A stretch of DNA of 64,000 nt, from positions 1 to 64,000 of the forward strand of contig CAVXDE010000010.1 of NCBI GenBank assembly GCA_963760435.1, given 5' to 3'. The notes under the pieces were generated by a model. That model saw nothing but the letters and a program-made list of their open reading frames with translations. It did not search any database and had not been told where the DNA came from. This DNA comes from JAFAXD01 sp963760435 (GTDB taxonomy: Bacteria > Pseudomonadota > Alphaproteobacteria > Rhizobiales > Xanthobacteraceae). Each line of letters opens with the position of its first letter. Within the stretch, counting starts at the first letter, position 1. Shown one piece after another: positions 52,306 to 60,920 of the stretch. A program made the translations under genes and the position numbers.

Positions 52306-53472
52306 ATGAAACTCAGTACCGACCGCATACTGACCACGCATGTCGGCAGCCTGCCGCGCCCCGACGATCTGTTTGAACTGATGCTGGCGCGCCAGGATGG
52401 CAAGCCGGTCGACGATGCCGCATTCGCGCAGCGCGTTCGCCAGGCGGTGGCAGATAGCGTGAAAGAGCAAGTCGCGGCCGGTCTCGATGTCGTCAGCGAC
52501 GGCGAAATGGGCAAGCCAAGTTTCATCACCTACGCGGCCCAGCGGCTCGACGGATTGGAGCAGCGCGAGGGCGTGCGGCCCAACCCATTCTCCAACACGC
52601 GCGAGACCAGGGACTTTCCCGATTACTATCAGTCCGCCGTCGCCGAGCAAGTCAGCTCCCGGCGCCGGCGCGCGCTGATCGTTTGCGCCGGCCCGATCAA
52701 ATACAAGGGCCATGCGCAGATCAAAGCAGAATTGGAAGCCCTGAAGGCCGCGCTGCAGGGCGTGAATGCGACCGAGGCCTTCGTCCCGGCGATTGCGCCG
52801 TCGAACATCGAGACGACGACGCCGAACGCCTACTATCCCTCGGCCGAAGAGTACGTGTTCGCCATCGCCGACGCCATGCGGGAGGAATACAAGGCGATCG
52901 TCGATGCCGGATTCCTGTTGCAGATCGACGACCCGTTCCTGGTCACCTACTACATCATGCGGCCGGAGTTGAGCATTGCCGAGTGCCGCAAATGGGCGGA
53001 GGTGCGGGTCGAAGCGCTCAACACCGCGCTCGCCGGCATCCCGGAAGACCGTGTCCGCTTTCACACCTGCTACAGCGTGAACATGGGGCCGCGCGTTCAC
53101 GACATGCAGCTCAAGGACATCATCGACATCATTCTGAAAGTCCGCGCCGGCGGCTACTCGTTCGAAGCCGCGAACCCGCGGCATGAGCATGAGGTCGATG
53201 AGTGGCGCCGCGCCAAGCTGCCCGACAACAAGGTGCTGCTACCCGGCGTGATCACGCAATCGACGGTCCTGGTCGAGCATCCCGAGCTGGTGGCACAGCG
53301 CATTGCGCGCTTTGCCGATGTGGTCGGACGCGAGCGCGTGATCGCCAGCGCCGATTGCGGCTTCGCGTCGTTCGCCGGGTCGAACGAGGTGCACCCGTCG
53401 ATCGTCTGGGCGAAATTCGCGGCGCTGGTCGAAGGCGCGCGGATCGCCAGTCAACGGCTCTGGGCGAAGTAG
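52306..53472 (+). CDS. MetE C-terminal-domain-like zinc methyltransferase (copy 3)
   Basis: The 388-residue protein opens TTHVGSLPRPDDLFELM and has the zinc-site residues in RFHTCYSVN (His, Cys), FEAANPRHE (Glu) and ASADCGFASF (Cys). The VGSLPRP start is shared with epoxyalkane:CoM transferases and other stand-alone members. It is the middle gene of a unit with an NMT1-type binding protein upstream and a deacetylase-like gene 11 bp downstream. The methyl or thiol substrate is unknown. Confidence 0.88.
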   Translation: MKLSTDRILTTHVGSLPRPDDLFELMLARQDGKPVDDAAFAQRVRQAVADSVKEQVAAGLDVVSDGEMGKPSFITYAAQRLDGLEQREGVRPNPFSNTRETRDFPDYYQSAVAEQVSSRRRRALIVCAGPIKYKGHAQIKAELEALKAALQGVNATEAFVPAIAPSNIETTTPNAYYPSAEEYVFAIADAMREEYKAIVDAGFLLQIDDPFLVTYYIMRPELSIAECRKWAEVRVEALNTALAGIPEDRVRFHTCYSVNMGPRVHDMQLKDIIDIILKVRAGGYSFEAANPRHEHEVDEWRRAKLPDNKVLLPGVITQSTVLVEHPELVAQRIARFADVVGRERVIASADCGFASFAGSNEVHPSIVWAKFAALVEGARIASQRLWAK

Positions 53473-53483
53473 GGGTTTGCGTC

Positions 53484-54347
53484 ATGGCGCAGCGCGGATT
53501 TGAATGGCCGAACCAGGCACGCATCGCGGTGGTGGTGACGTGCCTGCTGGAGAACTGGTCCGACGGCAAGGGGCCGCCGTTCTCAGTGCAGACGACGGCG
53601 CTCAAGCCCGGCACCCACGACCGCGCCGCGATGACCTGGGGCACGTATGGGGTGCGCGCCGGGGTCTGGCGGCTGCTGAAAATCCTCGATGAGAACCAGG
53701 TTCCGGCCACCTTCGCGGCGAACGCGCACTCGCTCGAGCTCAACCCCGCCGCCGCCAAGCAGATCATCGCGTCGGGTCACGAGATCAGCGCCCATTCCTA
53801 TCTGCAGGACTCGATCCTCGCTTACCTCACGCCGGAGGAGGAGCGCGCGCTGATCCGCAAGACGAAGGACATCGTTCACGCGGTCACCGGCGAGACGCCC
53901 AAGGGTTGGCTCAGCCCGGTGCTCGCATCAACCAATCACACCGAGACCTTCGTCGCCGAGGAGGGCTTTCTCTGGTACGGCGACTACAACCACATCGACT
54001 TGCCGTTCTGCGTCGAGGTTGGATCGCGCAAGCTCGTCGCCCTGCCCCACTCCGATTTTGCCGACCACCGCGTGCTGCGCGCCAATCCGCGCGACTGGTA
54101 CGATGTCTACAAGGACACGTTCGATTACCTCTACGCCAACGAGCCCACGTCCTATCTCAACATCACGGTGCACTGCCACTTCGGCGGCCGGCCGCTGATT
54201 GCCGCGCAGGTCGATCGCATCCTCAAATACATTCGCGGCTTCCCAAAGGTGTGGATCGTGCGTCACGACGACCTCGCCCAATGGGTGCTCGACAACGACA
54301 TCCGCGAGTGGACGAACGGGGAGCGGTTCTACCCGCAGGCGCGCTAG
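53484..54347 (+). CDS. Polysaccharide-deacetylase/PuuE-like protein lacking the usual first Asp motif
   Basis: The 287-residue protein has the NodB-homology fold: PATFAANAHSLELNPAAAKQ followed by ASGHEISAHSYLQDS (the His motif) and HCHFGGRPLI late in the domain. The first motif, normally TFDD or SFDYE, reads VVVTCLLENWSDG, so the metal-binding Asp is displaced or absent. Members of this branch include PuuE allantoinase. ATG 53484 is used; there is no strong ribosome-binding site. It follows a MetE-like gene, so an amide or N-acyl substrate of the same route is possible. Confidence 0.82.
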   Translation: MAQRGFEWPNQARIAVVVTCLLENWSDGKGPPFSVQTTALKPGTHDRAAMTWGTYGVRAGVWRLLKILDENQVPATFAANAHSLELNPAAAKQIIASGHEISAHSYLQDSILAYLTPEEERALIRKTKDIVHAVTGETPKGWLSPVLASTNHTETFVAEEGFLWYGDYNHIDLPFCVEVGSRKLVALPHSDFADHRVLRANPRDWYDVYKDTFDYLYANEPTSYLNITVHCHFGGRPLIAAQVDRILKYIRGFPKVWIVRHDDLAQWVLDNDIREWTNGERFYPQAR

Positions 54348-54468
54348 GCAACCGTTGGCCGGTAAAAGGCGACCCGCCCTACGGCATTTCCCTTAGGGAC
54401 GATATCTGAATTTCCCGCTGCCCCAACCGTCATTAAGGTGAAAAAGTCACTAATCACGGGGTGGGACC

Positions 54469-54648
54469 ATGCGATCGTATCCGACCTATGAACCGCGGCG
54501 CTTCCGGCGCCAGCCAGGAGCCGCGAGCCGGGCGAAAGCCATCGCCGCACCGCAACCCAGGTGGTGGTGGCGGATTGACGGGGACGACATGACCATCGCG
54601 GTTGCGGCGGTCGCGTCAGCAGTGGCGATATCGCTGGCGCTGATGTGA
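54469..54648 (+). CDS. Small membrane protein of 59 residues
   Basis: The frame reads MRSYPTYEPRRFRRQ, a basic and Pro/Ala-rich middle, then RWWWRIDGDDMT and a hydrophobic tail AVAAVASAVAISLALM that could form one membrane helix with the basic part in the cytoplasm. Its TGA overlaps the ATG of the next gene (54648), so the two are translationally coupled. There is no clear ribosome-binding site beyond GTGGGA. Small and unmatched, but composition and coupling make it plausible. Confidence 0.5.
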   Translation: MRSYPTYEPRRFRRQPGAASRAKAIAAPQPRWWWRIDGDDMTIAVAAVASAVAISLALM

Positions 54649-54962
54649 TGACCAAACCGCTGCCCGACAAAGCCGAAGTGGCGCTGGAATACCCGGACAA
54701 GCTGTACATCGGCACGTTCGATCGCGCCTCACGCTTCGAAGCGCACCTCGATACGACCGGACTGGCGCTGACGCTGGAGCGACCCGGCGATGCCGAGACG
54801 CGCAAAAGCGTCCACCTGCACCTCAACTATGGCCTGCTCGCCGAGATCCTGCGCGACGTCGCCGGCACGGTCGCCAAGCTGCCCGCCGACGATATCCTCC
54901 ATCGCGAGGCATTGAGTGAAGCGGCAGGCGCGCTGCACAAGGCCCTGTCCACCAAACAATAG
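54648..54962 (+). CDS. Hypothetical protein, alpha-beta, coupled to the small membrane protein
   Basis: The 104-residue protein has a beta-rich first half (DKLYIGTFDRASRFEAHLDT, then GLALTLERPGDAETRKSVHL) and a helical second half (LNYGLLAEILRDVAGTVAKL and LSEAAGALHKALSTK). A GTG three bases earlier is also possible. It is conserved-looking in composition but I recognise no family. It follows the small membrane protein with overlapping stop and start, so they may act together. Confidence 0.6.
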   Translation: MTKPLPDKAEVALEYPDKLYIGTFDRASRFEAHLDTTGLALTLERPGDAETRKSVHLHLNYGLLAEILRDVAGTVAKLPADDILHREALSEAAGALHKALSTKQ

Positions 54963-54998
54963 CTGGATCACGTACCCGAGCGCGCCGGTGGTTGCGGG

Positions 54999-55400
54999 TT
55001 ATTGGCAGGATTTGTGTCGTACTTGGCAAGCCGCGTGATCAGCCCGCGATGCGGCGAGCGGCTGCAGATCGGCTTCCAGAGCGTCAGCAATTTGTTTGGA
55101 ATATACTTCCTGATCCTCCACGTAGATCGTGAACGACTTCAGATATTTTTCCTTCTTCGCCGGATTCTCGATCGTCGCTTTGGTCCACGCATGAAGCGGA
55201 TATCTGTCGACGCCCTCTGCTTCCGCTGCCGCCACATAGTCCGCGAAAGCATCGAACTGACATTTCGCCACGGCGCGGTGCTTGGCCAGCACGTCATTCA
55301 ACGGCTTGAGCGATGGTTCAGACTGTTTGCGGCGCAGCGCCTCGGCCTCGGACTGATCTGCCACGTCAAAGCGGATTTGATACTGCCATTGTGAGCTCAT
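54999..55400 (-). CDS. Hypothetical protein downstream of FAD monooxygenase 3
   Basis: The 133-residue protein starts SSQWQYQIRFDVADQSEAEA and has helical, charged sequence with HAWTKATIENPAKKEKYLKS and TIYVEDQEVYSKQIADALEA. ATG 55400 is used; a GTG at 55421 overlapping the upstream stop is possible. No signal or membrane segment and no family was recognised. Its tight position after the monooxygenase gene suggests a role with it. Confidence 0.6.
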   Translation of the reverse strand: MSSQWQYQIRFDVADQSEAEALRRKQSEPSLKPLNDVLAKHRAVAKCQFDAFADYVAAAEAEGVDRYPLHAWTKATIENPAKKEKYLKSFTIYVEDQEVYSKQIADALEADLQPLAASRADHAACQVRHKSCQ

Positions 55401-55417
55401 GGCTAACTCGTCGTCCT

Positions 55418-57046
55418 TCACGCCCGTCCGGTGAGCTGATCCACCATCCGTCCCGCGTCGGACGGCAAGGCGTCACCGCGCCAGGCAACATGGCCATCGG
55501 GGCGGACCAGCACAAGGGCTTGCTCATAGAGCGCCGCGGCCGCGGGATCAGCGATTGCGACCTCCGAGACGGGTACGCCACGTTTCGCGGCTGCCTCGTG
55601 GAGACCCGTTGTGTCAGCGCCTTCCGCGAAGCGCAACAGCGCAAGGCCGCGTCCGAACAAATCGAGCGTGCTGCGACCGTCTGCGAGCCAGGCGTGCGGC
55701 GCGCGCGAGCCCGGCCGCGCGGTGGGAACATAGATCTCCATCGGATCGGGCGGCGCCGGCGTCCCATCTGCAACGCAGATGGGCGAGCCTTCATAGCGAT
55801 ATCCGAGCTGCGCCCCGGCGGTGCGGAATTCACGGCCGACGACGCGTTCCAACTCAGCGCCCAGTCGTTCGCGCAGCTCTTGCGTCGCCGCATCGTCGCG
55901 TTCCAGATCAGCGGTCGTCCCGCCGAAGCTTTCGTTGTTCTGATACATATCGGTCGCAATGCCGACATTGCGCAAACCGACGGGTTGGCGCTCGGCATCG
56001 TAGCTCGCGAGCAGGTTCGGCCCGCCCCAGCCGTGCACCACGGCGGCCAGCTTCCAGCCGAGATCGACGGCATCGCCGATACCCGAATTCATGCCGAGCG
56101 CGCCCGTCGGCGAGAGTTGATGCACCGCGTCGCCCGCGAGAAAGACGCGGCCGCGCCCATAGTGCTCGGCCACGAGGCTGCGCCGGTGCCAGATATTCAC
56201 GCCGAGCCACTCGACCGGATAGGCGCGTCCGAGCGCGCGATGGAGAATGCCCTCGCGGTCGACCCGCTCGGGCGTCAGGTTTCCATCGGTGCGATCAACC
56301 ATCAAGCGCCAGAAACCGCTTGCCGGATCGATGATGCGCAGGTTGCCCCAGAGCCCCTCCTGGTCAACCATCAAATAGAATGTCGCGAGCTGGCGGCCGC
56401 TATCTTCCAGCAATTGCGGCGCGCGGAAAAACATATGGATCGGATAGCCGATGGTGCCTTTCCCGAGCATGCGGATGCCAAGCGCTTCGCGCACGAGGCT
56501 CGCCGCGCCGTCACAGCCGACCAGATAATCGGTTTGCAGAACCTGCTGTGCTCCGCTCTCGAGATCCGTAAAGCGAACCGTGACGCCACCCTGATCTTGC
56601 TCAAACGCGTCGAGCCGACAGCGATAGCCGAACGTCACCGACGGATAGGACCGCGCGGCGCGTTGCAGAATCGGATCAAACCAGAACTGCGAGCAGGCCT
56701 GCAGCCGATAAGGGCTGTGCGGGTCGGGCGTCTGGTGCGCCCGCGCCGGACGCTCGACGCGGCCCAGCTCGTAGCCGCACAGGCTTGTGACAAACGCGCT
56801 GTCGAGCGGGAAATCGGCCGGGAACGGGCAGTTCAACACGTCGTCGACGATGCCCCATCGACGACAGAACTCCATCGTCCTGGCGTTCACCTCGTTCATC
56901 TTCGGCTGCACGATCTTGCCGTCGCCTTGCTCCAGCAACAGGCAACGCACGCCGCGCCAGCCGAGCTCGAGGCTCAGTGCCAAACCGACAGGGCCACCGC
57001 CGACGATGATGACTTGCGGCCGTTGCTGAAGATCTGGAACGCTCAC
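55418..57046 (-). CDS. FAD-dependent aromatic hydroxylase (PheA/TfdB/MhpA type, copy 3)
   Basis: The 542-residue protein has VIIVGGGPVGLALSLELGWR at the start, the DG motif YLVGCDGAASLVREALG, the second FAD motif FLAGDAVHQLSPTGALGMNS and a C-terminal thioredoxin-like domain of about 150 residues with HVAWRGDALP near the end, the full layout of phenol-hydroxylase-type enzymes. It would hydroxylate a phenol or hydroxyphenyl acid with NADPH and O2. The downstream hypothetical gene overlaps it. Confidence 0.92.
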   Translation of the reverse strand: MSVPDLQQRPQVIIVGGGPVGLALSLELGWRGVRCLLLEQGDGKIVQPKMNEVNARTMEFCRRWGIVDDVLNCPFPADFPLDSAFVTSLCGYELGRVERPARAHQTPDPHSPYRLQACSQFWFDPILQRAARSYPSVTFGYRCRLDAFEQDQGGVTVRFTDLESGAQQVLQTDYLVGCDGAASLVREALGIRMLGKGTIGYPIHMFFRAPQLLEDSGRQLATFYLMVDQEGLWGNLRIIDPASGFWRLMVDRTDGNLTPERVDREGILHRALGRAYPVEWLGVNIWHRRSLVAEHYGRGRVFLAGDAVHQLSPTGALGMNSGIGDAVDLGWKLAAVVHGWGGPNLLASYDAERQPVGLRNVGIATDMYQNNESFGGTTADLERDDAATQELRERLGAELERVVGREFRTAGAQLGYRYEGSPICVADGTPAPPDPMEIYVPTARPGSRAPHAWLADGRSTLDLFGRGLALLRFAEGADTTGLHEAAAKRGVPVSEVAIADPAAAALYEQALVLVRPDGHVAWRGDALPSDAGRMVDQLTGRA

Positions 57047-57065
57047 GTTTGTACGCGCAAGGCCG

Positions 57066-57389
57066 TCAGCGCGTCAGGTCGTACCACCAGGGAACAGTGG
57101 TGTGGGGCGCGCCGCACGGACCGTAATTGTAATAACCCCAATTGGAGTAGCCGTAGGGCGGACCATAGCACGGCCGATACCCCCGAAAAAAAACCGGCCG
57201 TTTGTGCCAGCGATAGCGCGGCGCCTGCCAGGCGTTGCCCCAGCCGATCCACTGGACTTGAGTGACAGGATTGTCTGCCGCAGTCTTGAGTACGGCCGTG
57301 CTCGACAGCACGGGCGTGGCGCCAGCCGGAGCCGCCAGAGCCAGGATGGCCAACATCCCCGCAGCCAGTCCGGCGTCGAACAATCGCAT
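57066..57389 (-). CDS. Small secreted Trp/Tyr/Gly-rich protein
   Basis: The protein has a signal peptide (GLAAGMLAILALAAPAGATP) and a mature part rich in aromatic residues, Pro and Gly: IGWGNAWQAPRYRW, then FRGYRPCYGPPYGYSNWGYY and TTVPWWYDL. ATG 57389 with GAGGAG upstream is chosen for the signal. Two Cys (RPCYG and GPCGA) may pair in the periplasm. Such proteins are common in rhizobia and unassigned. It stands between the monooxygenase and wrbA on the same strand. Confidence 0.7.
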   Translation of the reverse strand: MRLFDAGLAAGMLAILALAAPAGATPVLSSTAVLKTAADNPVTQVQWIGWGNAWQAPRYRWHKRPVFFRGYRPCYGPPYGYSNWGYYNYGPCGAPHTTVPWWYDLTR

Positions 57390-57466
57390 GAGCTTCTCCT
57401 CTGGGTACGGCGCAATGACGAGCGCCAAGCAGGGCGCCCGCCATTTAGCACTCTCCCGCGGCGAGG

Positions 57467-58066
57467 TCAGCCGTGCAACTTGTTTGCGACCTCCGCGACC
57501 TTGCGACCCTGGTAGCGCGCGCCCGCAAGCTCGTTGGCGGTGGGCTGACGCGAGCCATCGCCGCCGGCAATCGTCGTTGCCCCGTAGGGCGAGCCGCCGG
57601 TGATTTCCGCCAGCGTCATTTGCCCGGCGTAGCCGTAGTCAAGGCCGACGACCACCATGCCGAAGTGGAGGAGATTGGTGATGATGGAGAACAGCGTCGT
57701 CTCCTGACCACCGTGCTGGGTCCCCGTCGACGTGAACGCACCGCCGACCTTGCCGTTCAATGCGCCACGCGCCCAGAGACCGCCGGCCTGGTCGAGGAAG
57801 TTGGCCATCTGCGAATTGAGGCGCCCGAACCGCGTCCCCGCACCGACGATGACCGCGTCGTAATTGGCAAGGTCTTCGATCTTGGCGACCGGTGCGACCT
57901 GATCGACCTTATAGTGAGATTTGCGCGCGACCTCCTCCGGCACCAGCTCGGGGACACGCTTGATATCGACCTGTGCGCCGGCTTCGCGCACGCCTTCGGC
58001 CACGGCGTTCGCCATTGCCTCGATATGACCGTAGGCCGAGTAGTAGAGCACCAATACTTTCGCCAT
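57467..58066 (-). CDS. wrbA: NAD(P)H:quinone oxidoreductase, WrbA type
   Basis: From ATG 58066 the flavodoxin-fold protein has 199 residues: VLVLYYSAYGHIEAMANAVA (FMN phosphate loop), VGAGTRFGRLNSQMANFLDQ and FTSTGTQHGGQETTLFSIIT, all diagnostic of WrbA. It reduces quinones by two electrons and protects against redox cycling. It is 41 bp downstream of the pirin gene and divergent from LysR; the WrbA-pirin pair under a LysR regulator is a familiar oxidative or electrophile response unit. Confidence 0.94.
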   Translation of the reverse strand: MAKVLVLYYSAYGHIEAMANAVAEGVREAGAQVDIKRVPELVPEEVARKSHYKVDQVAPVAKIEDLANYDAVIVGAGTRFGRLNSQMANFLDQAGGLWARGALNGKVGGAFTSTGTQHGGQETTLFSIITNLLHFGMVVVGLDYGYAGQMTLAEITGGSPYGATTIAGGDGSRQPTANELAGARYQGRKVAEVANKLHG

Positions 58067-58107
58067 GTTCATCTCCATCTAATCTGTTTGTGGCCGGCAG
58101 ACACGGG

Positions 58108-58806
58108 TTACTGCGTGTCCACCAACACGAGTTCGGAATCGGCAATGGCCTTGATGGTCACTTCGTCGGCGTCGGTGATCGCCGCGCCGTCGCGCGCGTC
58201 GATGCGCACGCCGTCGACCTCGATCGCGCCCGATGCCGGCACCAGATAGCCATGGCGCGCCTTGCCGAGCGGGTAGATCACGCTCTCGCCGGCCTTGAGG
58301 TTGGCGCCGAGCACGCGCGCATCGGCGCGGATCGGCAACGCATCCGTATCCTCGGCAAAGCCGCTCGCGAGCGTCACAAAGCGTCCGGAGCGATCCGCTT
58401 TCGGGAAGGGCTGTGATCCCCAGGCGGGCGAGCCGCCTCTCTGGCGCGGCATGATCCAGATCTGAAAGATGCGCGTCGTGCCGGGCTCGAGGTTGTACTC
58501 GGCGTGGCGAATGCCGCTGCCGGCGCTCATCACCTGCACGTCGCCCGCCTCGGTGCGGCCCTCGTTGCCGAGACTGTCCTTGTGGGTCACCGCGCCTTCG
58601 CGCACGTAGGTGATGATCTCCATGTTGGCGTGCGGGTGCGGCGGGAAGCCGGTTTTCGGGGCGATCTCGTCGTCATTCCACACGCGCAGCGAACCCCAGC
58701 CCATGCGGCTCGCATCGTGATAATCGGCAAACGAAAAGTGGTGCTTGGCCTTGAGCCAGCCATGGTCTTCGCCGCCGAGCTTGTTGAAGGGTCTACGTTC
58801 GATCAC
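58108..58806 (-). CDS. Pirin family protein (YhaK type)
   Basis: The 232-residue protein opens RRPFNKLGGEDHGWLKAKHH and has FPPHPHANMEIITYVREG (metal-binding His) and MSAGSGIRHAEYNLEPG, the YhaK-like pirin pattern. GTG 58806 with AGGAGG upstream is used. With wrbA it forms a unit divergent from the LysR gene at 58913. Pirins of this type respond to redox stress and may act as quercetinases. Confidence 0.93.
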   Translation of the reverse strand: MIERRPFNKLGGEDHGWLKAKHHFSFADYHDASRMGWGSLRVWNDDEIAPKTGFPPHPHANMEIITYVREGAVTHKDSLGNEGRTEAGDVQVMSAGSGIRHAEYNLEPGTTRIFQIWIMPRQRGGSPAWGSQPFPKADRSGRFVTLASGFAEDTDALPIRADARVLGANLKAGESVIYPLGKARHGYLVPASGAIEVDGVRIDARDGAAITDADEVTIKAIADSELVLVDTQ

Positions 58807-58875
58807 GGGATACCTCCTGCAAAGTGCGTCGCGTTGTTGATGAAGAGGTATCGACACCGGCATGATTTAGAAATA

Positions 58876-58899
58876 GAAACTATGGAAAAGCATCGTTTC
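58876..58899. promoter_or_regulatory. Candidate LysR operator
   Basis: GAAAC (58876-58880) and GTTTC (58895-58899) form an inverted repeat with 14 bp between, in the 106-bp gap between the divergent pirin and LysR genes. It overlaps the region just before the LysR ATG at 58913, as autoregulated LysR sites often do. Confidence 0.4.
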
Positions 58900-58912
58900 C
58901 AATTTTGAGCCT

Positions 58913-59842
58913 ATGCCGAACCTTCCGGACCTTGAGGGCCTCGCCATTTTCGCCAAGGTGGTGGACATGCGTTCGTTCGCCGGCGCGGCCGCCGAGCTGA
59001 ACCTGTCCAAGGCCACCGTGTCCAAAGCCGTGAGCCGGCTGGAGGCGCGGCTCGGCACGCGGCTCTTCAACCGCACCTCGCGCCGGCTCGCCTTGACCGA
59101 TGCCGGGCGCCAGCTGTCCGCGCGCGCCGCGCACATCCTCGCTGAAGCCGAAGCCGCCGAGGATGACGCGCGGGCACAGTCAAGCACGCCGCGCGGTCTG
59201 GTGCGCCTCGCTGTCCCTATGTCGTTCGGCGTACTGCACGTCGCCCCGTTGATCGCCGAGTTCCTGGGGAGCTATCCGGAGGTCACCATCGAGCTGCACC
59301 TGAGCGACGCCATCGTCGATCTGATCGGCGACGGCTACGACGCCGCAATCCGGATCGGCGCGCTGCCGGATTCCTCACTGGTCGCGCGACGTCTGTGCGA
59401 CACCCAGCGCTATCTGGTCGGCTCGCCCGGCTATCTGAAGAAACACGAACGTCTCAATCATCCGCTGCAGCTCGCGGATCATGCCTGTCTTGGTTACACC
59501 TATGCGATCGGGCCGGAAACGTGGCGCTTCACCACCAAGGACGGCAAGTCCGCGAGCGTGCGCCCGTCAGGTCCGCTGCGCGTCAACAACGGCGAAGCGA
59601 TGATACCCGCGCTCATCGCCGGCATCGGCCTCGGCGTGTTGCCGGAATTCATCGTGCGCGATGCGCTGGCTGACGGCCGGCTGCAGCGGCTGCTACCGGA
59701 GTGGACGCTCGCGTCTGGCGCGGTCTACTGGGTAACGCCTCCCGGCGGCCCGCGGCCAAAACGCGTCGATATGCTGCGCGACTTCCTGATGAGCAAACTG
59801 TCCTCGCCGGCGACCCAGCAGCGCGCGCGGCGAGCCAAGTAA
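58913..59842 (+). CDS. LysR-family transcriptional regulator
   Basis: The 309-residue protein has the winged helix at the start (FAGAAAELNLSKATVSKAVS, RLEARLGTRLFNRTSRRLAL) and a C-terminal LysR substrate domain (RLAVPMSFGVLHVAPLIAEF, LGYTYAIGPETWRFTTKDGK). It is divergent from the pirin-wrbA unit and likely controls it. Convergent with Bug receptor 4. Confidence 0.93.
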   Translation: MPNLPDLEGLAIFAKVVDMRSFAGAAAELNLSKATVSKAVSRLEARLGTRLFNRTSRRLALTDAGRQLSARAAHILAEAEAAEDDARAQSSTPRGLVRLAVPMSFGVLHVAPLIAEFLGSYPEVTIELHLSDAIVDLIGDGYDAAIRIGALPDSSLVARRLCDTQRYLVGSPGYLKKHERLNHPLQLADHACLGYTYAIGPETWRFTTKDGKSASVRPSGPLRVNNGEAMIPALIAGIGLGVLPEFIVRDALADGRLQRLLPEWTLASGAVYWVTPPGGPRPKRVDMLRDFLMSKLSSPATQQRARRAK

Positions 59843-59850
59843 GTTCACGC

Positions 59851-60828
59851 TCAACCCTTCGGCTCCATATTGGCGATCCGCACGTAATCCGCCCAGTTCT
59901 TCACGTCCTTAAGCATCTGCGCCTGTGCCTGCGCGGGTCCGACCACCCAAGGGTCGCCGCCCAGGTTGCTCAGCCACTCCTTGGTCTCCGGCTTCTCCGC
60001 CATTTTCAGGAACGCGCTGCTGATCTGGTCTTTGATCGGCTGCGGCACGCCTGCGGGGACGGCAACGCCCCACCAGCCCATGATATCCACGCCCGGCACG
60101 CCGCTTTCATCCATGGTTGGAATATCCGGCACCGCGGTCATGCGCTCCTTGGAGCTGATGGCGAGCACGCGCACTTTGCCCTCCCGATGCCGCGGGATGG
60201 CGAAGATCGGGTCGTACATCATGTAGTCCACGGCGCCGCTGTCGAGATCGTTCACCGAATCGGCCGCGGTGCGGTACGGAACCTCGACGACTGCGAGCTT
60301 CAGAATATTCTTCATCATGGCGCCGGCAACCTGCCCGGTCGGCGCCGTCGTCCCGTAGCTCGCGTTGGCGCCCTTGGCGCGCACCGCGGCAATCAGGCTC
60401 TGCAGTGTCTTGTGCGGGCTCGATGGTGAAACGCTGAGCGTGAACGGCAGCCGGCACACGCTGCCGAGCACATCGAACGCGCTCGCCTCATAGCCGGGGT
60501 TCTTGAACAACGAGAGGTTCGCTGCGATCGCACTCGGCGCGTGAATGAGAACGGTATAGCCGTCGGGTTTTGCCTTCGACACATAGATGAGGGCGAGGTT
60601 GCCGGAGGCTCCGACCTTGTTCTCGACGATAACGGTGCCCCCCAAAAAGGGGCGCATGTTCTCGGCGAAGTAGCGCGTGAACACGTCGGCGCCGCTGCCG
60701 GGCGGATACGCGGCAATCACGTGGACCTCGCGCGCCGGATAGGATTCCTCCGCGAAGGCGTCCAGATCCGTGAGTGACGAAAGAACGAGCGCGCCGCCTG
60801 CCCGCAGCACCTGCCGTCGCGTGGTCAT
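59851..60828 (-). CDS. Bug-family (TctC) periplasmic solute receptor 4
   Basis: The 325-residue protein begins TTRRQVLRAGGALVLSSLTD, a Tat-like signal, then YPAREVHVIAAYPPGSGADV, VIVENKVGASGNLALIYVSK and VPTMDESGVPGV-type segments. Bug fold with the usual Asp-rich ligand loop. It is separated from the MarR gene by 92 bp. No TctAB partner is present. Confidence 0.92.
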   Translation of the reverse strand: MTTRRQVLRAGGALVLSSLTDLDAFAEESYPAREVHVIAAYPPGSGADVFTRYFAENMRPFLGGTVIVENKVGASGNLALIYVSKAKPDGYTVLIHAPSAIAANLSLFKNPGYEASAFDVLGSVCRLPFTLSVSPSSPHKTLQSLIAAVRAKGANASYGTTAPTGQVAGAMMKNILKLAVVEVPYRTAADSVNDLDSGAVDYMMYDPIFAIPRHREGKVRVLAISSKERMTAVPDIPTMDESGVPGVDIMGWWGVAVPAGVPQPIKDQISSAFLKMAEKPETKEWLSNLGGDPWVVGPAQAQAQMLKDVKNWADYVRIANMEPKG

Positions 60829-60920
60829 GCCATTCCTCCCTGGATTTTGTTGGGCGGAATATACACCACGACGCCGGCTAGTTCTAATCAGCGGGACGCA
60901 TGTTGCTGCGGTGGCAACCG

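Noticed and set aside
55313..57265. 650-codon plus-strand frame opposite FAD monooxygenase 3
   Set aside because: Shadow of the hydroxylase; no family-like segments and the composition of an antisense frame.
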